Source: an uncultured Muribaculaceae bacterium
GTDB lineage: Bacteria > Bacteroidota > Bacteroidia > Bacteroidales > Muribaculaceae
Length of the DNA stretch: 6,049 nucleotides
Direction of reading: 5' to 3'
Assembly (NCBI GenBank): GCA_947177435.1
Contig: CAMWUM010000124.1
Span: 1-6,049 of the forward strand
Shown here: positions 1-4,784 of the stretch, piece after piece
How positions within the stretch are numbered: the stretch's first letter is position 1
Layout of the letters: every line of letters starts with the position of its first letter
Notes under the pieces: generated by a model
Database searches by the model: none
The model's input: only the letters and a program-made list of their open reading frames with translations
Told to the model about the DNA's origin: nothing
Translations under genes and position numbers: made by a program

Positions 1-49
1 ACATTAGTTGTCGTTTTGCGTTTATTTACGTCATTTTTTCAACAATTTG

Positions 50-80
50 TTGGATTTTTGAAAATATATTTGTATATTTG
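50..80 (+). promoter_or_regulatory. Predicted Bacteroidota-type promoter for the Lrp/AsnC gene
   Basis: TATATTTG at 73-80 is an exact match to the Bacteroidota -7 consensus TAnnTTTG. A TTG at 50-52 lies 20 bases upstream and fits the -33 element. Transcription would start near 85-88, giving a leader of roughly 60 bases before the ATG at 150. The surrounding DNA is very AT-rich, as expected of a promoter. The motif match is seen directly; promoter activity is inferred. Confidence 0.65.
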
Positions 81-94
81 CAATAAATTATTTT

Positions 95-116
95 GACGGG
101 TCGATTTTGTCCCGTC
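95..116 (+). promoter_or_regulatory. Small GC-rich hairpin in the leader of the Lrp/AsnC gene
   Basis: GACGGG at 95-100 pairs with CCCGTC at 111-116 around a 10-base loop, in an otherwise AT-rich leader. It sits just downstream of the predicted transcription start and ends 33 bases before the ATG. It is not followed directly by a T-run, so it does not look like a normal terminator. It could stabilise the leader RNA or be a protein-binding site, possibly for autoregulation, which is common in Lrp-family genes. The pairing is visible; the role is unknown. Confidence 0.3.
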
Positions 117-149
117 TCAGGTACGATTTTTAATTAAAGAAAAAGATAT

Positions 150-617
150 ATGAATCATCAGCAGCTTGACAAGACCGACCTTCAGATTTTGCGCAAACTG
201 GCCGAAGATGGTCGTAAGCCTTACCTCGAAATAGCTCGCGAGCTCGGGGTGTCTGGCGCAGCCATCCACCAAAGGCTCCAGAGGCTTACCGCCCGAGGAG
301 TGGTGAAGGGCACAGAGTGCCTCATCAACCTATCCGCACTGGGTTACGACACGTGCGCCTACATCGGCATCCTGCTCAACGACCCCACCACCTACGAGCG
401 CATCATCGCCAAGCTCGAGAAGATTCCCGAAGTGGTGGAGTGCCATTTCACCACCGGCCAGTACGATATGTTTATCAAGGTGGTGGCACGTAACAACAAC
501 CACCTGCTGCAAATCATCCAGACCCACTTCCAGAGGCTCGAAGCCGCGCGCACTGAGACCATAATATCGTTCAAAGAGGTGTTCAAGCGCCAGGCCCCCA
601 TTCGCGAGCCGGAGTAA
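150..617 (+). CDS. Lrp/AsnC-family transcriptional regulator
   Basis: This 155-residue protein has the usual length and layout of Lrp/AsnC (feast/famine) regulators, which bind DNA as dimers or higher oligomers and respond to amino acids or related small molecules. Residues about 6-60 form the N-terminal winged helix-turn-helix: LDKTDLQIL opens it, and the helices run through IARELGVSGAAIHQRLQRL. After a short hinge, residues about 66-150 form the RAM ligand-binding domain, with the conserved TGQYD turn at 102-106 preceding the IKVV strand. The ATG at 150 follows an A-rich stretch (AAAGAAAAAGATAT) rather than a Shine-Dalgarno sequence, normal for Bacteroidota. Fifty bases separate its stop from the next gene, and a strong hairpin fills much of that gap. 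Effector and targets cannot be read from the sequence; the neighbouring membrane-protein gene and the regulator's own promoter are natural candidates. Family assignment is secure. Confidence 0.95.
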   Translation: MNHQQLDKTDLQILRKLAEDGRKPYLEIARELGVSGAAIHQRLQRLTARGVVKGTECLINLSALGYDTCAYIGILLNDPTTYERIIAKLEKIPEVVECHFTTGQYDMFIKVVARNNNHLLQIIQTHFQRLEAARTETIISFKEVFKRQAPIREPE

Positions 618-625
618 ATAAACTT

Positions 626-655
626 TTTGCACTTCACGTGCGTTTCTTATAATGA
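626..655 (+). promoter_or_regulatory. Weak candidate promoter just before the DUF3943 gene
   Basis: TTTG at 626-629 is followed, 18 bases later, by TATAATGA at 648-655. This resembles a -33/-7 pair but matches the TAnnTTTG consensus only in the TA. If used, transcription would begin near 660 and leave a leader of under ten bases without the left arm of the hairpin at 636-682. The element is weak and offered only because it would explain how the downstream gene escapes the hairpin. Confidence 0.2.
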
Positions 656-682
656 AAACTATTTATTATGAGAAGCGCACGT
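636..682 (+). promoter_or_regulatory. 21-bp hairpin spanning the start codon of the DUF3943 gene
   Basis: Bases 636-656 pair without interruption with 662-682 as RNA, with three G-U wobbles (643/675, 648/670, 654/664) and a five-base loop at 657-661. The base of the stem is GC-rich and the top AT-rich. The ATG at 668-670 lies inside the descending arm, so it is fully paired when the hairpin forms. The 16 bases after the stem are T-rich (TTTGTATTATTATTTG), so the structure also resembles an intrinsic terminator for the upstream regulator gene, although those T's also encode the hydrophobic core of a signal peptide. A transcript starting downstream of about 656 would lack the left arm and escape. 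The pairing is seen directly; a role as terminator, attenuator or translation lock is inferred. Confidence 0.6.
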
Positions 683-2146
683 TTTGTATTATTATTTGTA
701 TTGACACTGGCCGCTGTCACAGCCTTTGGCCAGTCGAGAATACGTACGCGCTACCTGCCACAGGAGGCGCCTGACTCTGTTGACCTCGAATACTATGGCA
801 AGCCTAAGTTTTGGCAGGCCACTGCATTGGTGGGCGGTCTCAACGTGGGCACATGGGCTTGGGACAGGTATGTGCAGAAGGCTCCCTATACCCACCTGTC
901 TTACAAGTCGGTCAAGCGCAATCTCACTACGGGATTTATTTGGGACAATGACTTCCTGAGCACTAATATGTTTCTCCATCCCTACCACGGCAATCTCTAC
1001 TTCAACTCGGCCCGCGCCAGCGGGTTCAACTATTGGCAGTCGGGTCTGTTCGCCTTTGCCGGGAGCGCCATGTGGGAGACCGTGATGGAGACCGAATACC
1101 CGTCGACCAACGACATCATCGCCACGCCCATCGGCGGCATGGCCATCGGCGAGGTAGCGTTCCGCACCAGCGATCTCATCCTTAACGACCGCACGGTGGG
1201 GTGGGAGAGGTTCGGACGCGAGGCCGGCGCCTTCATCGTGTCGCCCATGCGCGGGCTCGTCAGGATAATCAACGGCGACGCGTGGCGGCGCCGTGCCACC
1301 ACCGGCCGACAGTTTGGCCTGCCCCCCATCATCGTGGAGGTGTCGCTCGGCGCCCGTGGCATTTGCTACAAGGGAGTGCCCGACTTCCCGGTGGGCATGG
1401 CTGCTGAGATAAACGTTACTTACGGTAAGCGGTTTGTCGAGAGCAGCAATACACCGTTTGACTACTTCACATTCCGCGCCCATCTCAATGCCATCTCTAA
1501 TCAGCCCGTATTGAGCCAGATGAACATCATCGGACGCCTTATGTCGCGTGAGGTGCTCGAAAGCAAGAGCCACCACCTGAGCGTCGGCGCGTACCAGCAC
1601 TTCGATTTCTATGATTCAGACACCATATCGAAGGCCTACGGCAAGACCCCTTACAAGCTTGGTACCCCGGCCAGTGCCGGCGTGGGCATCTTCTACCGCG
1701 GCGACGAGTCGAAGCCTTGGGTGCTCGACGCTCACATGCACGCCAACGCCGTGCTGCTTGGCGGCATCCTCACCGACCACTATTTTTTCAAAGACCGCAG
1801 TTACAATATGGCCAGCGGATTCGCCATCAAGTCAGGCGTCAACGTCAACTACGGCGTCGACAAGTTCTCCGCTTCGGTCGACTTCGACATCTATCGCCTG
1901 TTCACCTGGGGCTACTCTCGTGGCACCGACCTGCGGAAAGTCAACTATCGTACCCTCGACGCCATGGGCGACGATTCGGCCGCCACGTTTGCCATGACCG
2001 ACCTCCGCCTCGACTACGGCCTGAGCCGCCACCTGCTGCTCACGGCAGGTTTCACCCACTATTACCGCTCGACCCATTACCGCGACTTCGAAAATGTCAA
2101 GGCCACGGCCTACTCCGTGCGCCTCCTCCTCACCTACAAATTTTAG
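668..2146 (+). CDS. DUF3943-family probable outer-membrane beta-barrel protein
   Basis: This 492-residue protein starts with a Sec signal peptide: basic n-region MRSAR, hydrophobic core to about residue 19, and likely cleavage before Gln22 (AFG-Q). Residues about 85-175 carry motifs I associate with DUF3943: WDNDFLSTN with HPYHG (92-108), NSARASGFNYW (113-123), a WE-rich stretch with PSTND (144-148), and GGMAIGE (156-162). The rest alternates polar and aromatic residues in beta-strand style and ends in LLTYKF; a C-terminal Phe is typical of proteins inserted in the outer membrane by BAM. The family's biochemical function is not established to my knowledge. The start at 668 is chosen because it gives an intact signal peptide; no other ATG precedes the first conserved motif in a useful position. 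The start codon lies within a long hairpin, so expression is probably conditional. The stop overlaps the stop of the convergent ATPase gene. Localisation is likely; role is unknown. Confidence 0.85.
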   Translation: MRSARFVLLFVLTLAAVTAFGQSRIRTRYLPQEAPDSVDLEYYGKPKFWQATALVGGLNVGTWAWDRYVQKAPYTHLSYKSVKRNLTTGFIWDNDFLSTNMFLHPYHGNLYFNSARASGFNYWQSGLFAFAGSAMWETVMETEYPSTNDIIATPIGGMAIGEVAFRTSDLILNDRTVGWERFGREAGAFIVSPMRGLVRIINGDAWRRRATTGRQFGLPPIIVEVSLGARGICYKGVPDFPVGMAAEINVTYGKRFVESSNTPFDYFTFRAHLNAISNQPVLSQMNIIGRLMSREVLESKSHHLSVGAYQHFDFYDSDTISKAYGKTPYKLGTPASAGVGIFYRGDESKPWVLDAHMHANAVLLGGILTDHYFFKDRSYNMASGFAIKSGVNVNYGVDKFSASVDFDIYRLFTWGYSRGTDLRKVNYRTLDAMGDDSAATFAMTDLRLDYGLSRHLLLTAGFTHYYRSTHYRDFENVKATAYSVRLLLTYKF

Positions 2147-3285
2147 TGACAGAAGTAGTCGCGGAAGTTGAAAATGTCCGGTGCGATGGTATCGCCATCG
2201 TAAATCAGCGTGCAATTGTTTACATTGCTCAAATTGTCCTGCAGGTAAGTCATGTTGGCGATGAAATCCTTGCGGTATGTCATTGATGATTTGACCTCAA
2301 ATAAGTTTATGCCTGATGCAGTCTCCTGCACCAAATCGACTTCTTTTCCAGAGTTTTCGCGATAAAAGCATAGAGAAGGCCTTTGGCCGGCATTGTATGC
2401 GGTTTTCATCATTTCGGCCGTTACAAGATTTTCAAAGACAGCCCCTCGGAGCGGGTGGGTTTCCAACTGTTCGTAAGTGGTAATGCCCAGTAAATGAGTC
2501 ATAAGTCCAGTGTCGTAAAAATACAATTTTGGGCGTTTGGACAGTCTTTTGCCGATGTTGGCATAATATGGCGCAAGAGGAAAAACAATAAAGGACGCCT
2601 GCAATATACTTAGCCATTCGGCTATAGTGACTGAGCTCACCCCCACTTCTGTAGCCAGTGCCGAGGCATTTAGTTCACTTGATACTCGACCGGCGCAAAG
2701 TCGCACAAAGTGTTCGAATTTGTTTAGGTTCTTGACTTTAAGCAAATCTCTAACGTCACGTTCGATATAAGTGGATAAATAGCTCTCGTAAAATAAGTCT
2801 GCCGGTTGTCCGCAAGCTACAACTCCCGGATAGAATCCTGTGTATTCAAGTTGGTCAGTAGGGCGGTTTGTATACTCTTTGCCCAACTCTTCCAATGAGA
2901 GCGGAAGAAGGGTAAAGACGGCCACACGTCCGGCAAGCGACTGGCTGACATTTCGCATTAAAGCGAAATTGGAACTTCCGGTCAAGATGTATCTCAGCGA
3001 CCTGTCCTCGTCCACTTTTGCTTGGATTACCGACAATATATCGGGTACATTATGTGCTTCGTCAATTATTGCGCAGGGTCCCAGCCAATTGATAAAACCC
3101 TCCGGATCATCGTTGGCCCTATTGCGCATCGTGATGAGCTCGAGGTTTACAAACTTGTATGTGGGGAACAGGTGGCGGCAAAGCGTGGTTTTTCCAGATT
3201 GGCGAGGTCCTGTAATCAGGATAACGGGAAAGCTCTGATGGGCCTCCATCACCTTCGCTGCAATAATCCTATTGATGTACTCCAT
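2143..3285 (-). CDS. AAA+ family ATPase with DUF4143 region
   Basis: This 380-residue protein belongs to the widespread bacterial and archaeal AAA+ ATPases with a C-terminal DUF4143 region, whose cellular role is poorly defined. Walker A is GPRQSGKTT at residues 26-34 and Walker B is AIIDEAH at 72-78. A sensor-1-like strand, ILTGSSN, follows at 100-106, and then a conserved LAGRV segment. The middle contains a winged-helix-like stretch (NASALATEVGVSSVTIAEWLSIL). The C-terminal part has EVDLV (315-319) followed by FEVKSS (Glu330, Lys332), the D...ExK pattern of a PD-(D/E)XK nuclease-like fold. Both ATPase and nuclease-like residues look intact. The ATG at 3285 is chosen over an in-frame TTG at 3327 because that TTG lies inside the gene's own -7 promoter element. 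Third codon positions look more AT-rich than in the upstream neighbour, consistent with acquisition by transfer. The gene is convergent with the DUF3943 gene and divergent from the thioredoxin pair, so it appears monocistronic. Confidence 0.9.
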   Translation of the reverse strand: MEYINRIIAAKVMEAHQSFPVILITGPRQSGKTTLCRHLFPTYKFVNLELITMRNRANDDPEGFINWLGPCAIIDEAHNVPDILSVIQAKVDEDRSLRYILTGSSNFALMRNVSQSLAGRVAVFTLLPLSLEELGKEYTNRPTDQLEYTGFYPGVVACGQPADLFYESYLSTYIERDVRDLLKVKNLNKFEHFVRLCAGRVSSELNASALATEVGVSSVTIAEWLSILQASFIVFPLAPYYANIGKRLSKRPKLYFYDTGLMTHLLGITTYEQLETHPLRGAVFENLVTAEMMKTAYNAGQRPSLCFYRENSGKEVDLVQETASGINLFEVKSSMTYRKDFIANMTYLQDNLSNVNNCTLIYDGDTIAPDIFNFRDYFCH

Positions 3286-3324
3286 AATGATTGCGCAGTT
3301 TTTAAGTGCAACTTTAAATCTGCG

Positions 3325-3332
3325 CAAAGATA
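3325..3332 (-). promoter_or_regulatory. -7 promoter element for the DUF4143 ATPase gene
   Basis: On the minus strand this reads TATCTTTG, an exact match to TAnnTTTG, and is followed by CGC as in many Bacteroidota promoters. Transcription would begin near 3317-3320, about 32-35 bases before the ATG at 3285. The -33 region is poor: a TTTAC (plus strand 3354-3358) lies at about the right distance instead of TTG. This element rules out the upstream in-frame TTG at 3327 as the translation start. Confidence 0.6.
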
Positions 3333-3367
3333 ACGATTTTTTCTCACGTATCCGTAAAATCGTACGG
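3333..3367. repeat. Overlapping inverted repeats between divergent promoters
   Basis: ACGATTTT at 3333-3340 is the reverse complement of AAAATCGT at 3356-3363, with 15 bases between them. A second repeat, CCGTA at 3352-3356 and TACGG at 3363-3367, interlocks with it. The cluster lies directly upstream of the ATPase -7 element, where its -33 region would be, and about 55 bases before the thioredoxin -7 element. It could be an operator or simply an AT-rich coincidence. Confidence 0.3.
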
Positions 3368-3390
3368 TATTTTTATGTGTAGAATCAACA

Positions 3391-3434
3391 TTTGTTGAGA
3401 CGAAAGTGAAATTTTTGTCGTAAATTTGCGCAAA
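3391..3434 (+). promoter_or_regulatory. Predicted promoter and palindrome for the first thioredoxin gene
   Basis: TAAATTTG at 3421-3428 matches the -7 consensus TAnnTTTG exactly. TTTGTTG at 3391-3397 is the best -33 candidate, at a slightly long spacing of 23 bases from its last base. The -7 element runs into a perfect 10-base palindrome, TTTGCGCAAA (3425-3434), covering the region up to the likely transcription start. From the end of the -7 element to the ATG at 3446 is 17 bases, exactly as in the downstream paralogue, so the leader would be very short. Confidence 0.55.
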
Positions 3435-3442
3435 GCATATTT

Positions 3443-4762
3443 ATGATGAAAGCAAAAGCTATTATTGCATTGATAGTGGCTGCGGGCTGCGCGCTGGCCG
3501 CCTCGGCTCAGTCGGTTAGTCTGCACATCGTGGGCGACGTGGATACCACCAACCATTATACGTCGATTGGCATCATCAGGCAGAATGATATGCCAAGAAA
3601 TTTGCAGGCTGAGATACCGGTAGTCGATGGTAAGGTGGATTACGTCTTTGTCACCGCCGAGCCTGATCAGTTTGAGCTTGTCGCTTTGCAAGACCTCTAT
3701 AGGCAAGGTGCGTGGATGCCAATGCGATTTATGTCCGAGGATGGCGAATTGACATTTTCCAGCAAGATTGACGATGGACTCCTCAATATAACTATGGAAG
3801 GCGCAACGGGGCCTTTAAACAGCCAAGTAATAGCATACGCCCGACATAAAGATCAGGTGTACGCCCCCCAGCTGGATTCAATCACGGCGGTGATAGACCA
3901 AAAACCTTGGGAAGATTTCTATACGCCTGAAGCAAAGGCCTTTTGGGAGGAATTTGAGGTACTGTCCCAATCAATAAATGAGCATCCCGATTCACTCCCC
4001 CTCAGGGAGCGGAGGAATGAAATGTTCCGCCTGCGTGACAAGATGGAAGAAGAGCACACAATGTACACTGCCGAATATTATGCGCTGTCCGATGCCGCGA
4101 AGGATGTAAGCAGGGATCAGTTCAGGGAGGATTTGCAGAATGTGGGCTCGGCCGATAAAGGATTTTTCGCTCTCTCTCTGTTGATTGACTGGTTTAATCG
4201 CGGTGAGATAGGAGACGAAGGGAAGGAAAAGATAATAGACGCCTACCTCGAGCATTATCAAGCGCCATACGCCAACACCATCATGGGCCAGAGGATGGAC
4301 AAGATTGTGACCGGCTACGAAATCAGTCACATTGGCGGCCGCTATCCCAACTATTCGCTCCCCGATGCCGAGGGCAACGAACATCAGATCAAGGACCTGA
4401 TCGATGGAAAGCTTGTCCTCATCGACCTTTGGGGCTCGACTTGCGGCCCGTGCCGAGTCAACTCGATGTCGATGAAGCCTATCTACGAGGACTACAAAGA
4501 CAAAGGGTTTGAAATCGTAGGCATCGCCCGCGAATACGGCAACCTCGACCTTTTTCATAAGGCAATCGAGAAAGACGGTTACCCCTGGATGCAGCTGATC
4601 GAGCTCGACGATGCCCATGGCATCTTCACCCTCCACGGCATCCCCAACGCCATGGGTGGCACATTCCTGGTCAGCCCCGAGGGCCGCATCCTGTTGAAGG
4701 ACCCCACATCCGACGAGCTCCGAGCCTTCCTCGCCGATTGGTACTCGGAAAATAAGTTGTAA
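3443..4762 (+). CDS. Exported TlpA-like thioredoxin-fold protein with N-terminal DUF4369-like domain (copy 1)
   Basis: The protein has 439 residues from 3443, or 438 from the second ATG at 3446, which the paralogue and promoter spacing favour; numbers here count from 3446. Residues 1-21 are a Sec signal peptide (ends ASA, cleaved before Gln22). Residues about 23-125 resemble the beta-rich DUF4369 domain often placed before thioredoxin domains in Bacteroidota. Residues about 130-270 are charged and probably helical. Residues about 290-438 form an AhpC/TSA-TlpA-type thioredoxin domain with WGSTCGPC and cysteines 333 and 336. The likely role is thiol-disulfide exchange in the periplasm: reducing, isomerising or repairing partner proteins. 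Near the usual cis-proline the sequence is IPNAMGGTFLV, so a Gly appears where most relatives have Pro. Base composition changes within the gene: the last third is visibly more GC-rich. The next gene, a paralogue, begins 22 bases after the stop. Fold and export are well supported; the substrate is unknown. Confidence 0.88.
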   Translation: MMKAKAIIALIVAAGCALAASAQSVSLHIVGDVDTTNHYTSIGIIRQNDMPRNLQAEIPVVDGKVDYVFVTAEPDQFELVALQDLYRQGAWMPMRFMSEDGELTFSSKIDDGLLNITMEGATGPLNSQVIAYARHKDQVYAPQLDSITAVIDQKPWEDFYTPEAKAFWEEFEVLSQSINEHPDSLPLRERRNEMFRLRDKMEEEHTMYTAEYYALSDAAKDVSRDQFREDLQNVGSADKGFFALSLLIDWFNRGEIGDEGKEKIIDAYLEHYQAPYANTIMGQRMDKIVTGYEISHIGGRYPNYSLPDAEGNEHQIKDLIDGKLVLIDLWGSTCGPCRVNSMSMKPIYEDYKDKGFEIVGIAREYGNLDLFHKAIEKDGYPWMQLIELDDAHGIFTLHGIPNAMGGTFLVSPEGRILLKDPTSDELRAFLADWYSENKL

Positions 4763-4773
4763 ATTTGTACAAA
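4738..4773 (+). promoter_or_regulatory. Predicted promoter and palindrome for the second thioredoxin gene
   Basis: TTG at 4738-4740, inside the end of the upstream gene, and TAAATTTG at 4760-4767 are 19 bases apart and fit the Bacteroidota -33/-7 consensus well. The first three bases of the -7 element are the TAA stop codon of copy 1. As in the first gene's promoter, the -7 element runs into a perfect palindrome, here TTTGTACAAA (4764-4773), and 17 bases separate it from the ATG. Copy 2 can therefore probably be transcribed on its own as well as by readthrough. Confidence 0.6.
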
Positions 4774-4784
4774 ACTAATTCATT

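Noticed and set aside
1..149. Possible end of an upstream gene or terminator at the left edge
   Set aside because: No frame in this AT-rich stretch resembles coding sequence, and the GACGGG/CCCGTC hairpin sits downstream of the predicted promoter rather than after a gene.
692..1600. Long open frame on the minus strand (302 codons) opposite the DUF3943 gene
   Set aside because: The plus-strand frame has a signal peptide, conserved family motifs and a C-terminal Phe. The antisense frame is low-complexity in His, Arg, Ala and Gly, as expected from reading GC-rich codons backwards, and has no promoter or recognisable domain.
2182..2202. Eight-base stem-loop near the convergent gene ends as a terminator for the DUF3943 gene
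   Set aside because: It is not followed by a T-run, lies inside the ATPase coding sequence, and is short enough to be chance.
3286..3327. Upstream TTG start at 3327 giving a 394-residue ATPase
   Set aside because: The TTG overlaps the -7 promoter element, so it would not be in the transcript. Starting at the ATG at 3285 gives the usual family N-terminus.
3479..3490. Lipoprotein signal (Cys15 in the signal peptide of thioredoxin copy 1)
   Set aside because: The sequence before the Cys is AAG, with Ala rather than Leu at -3, and the paralogue has Gly instead of Cys at this position. A signal peptidase I site before Gln22 is present in both copies.
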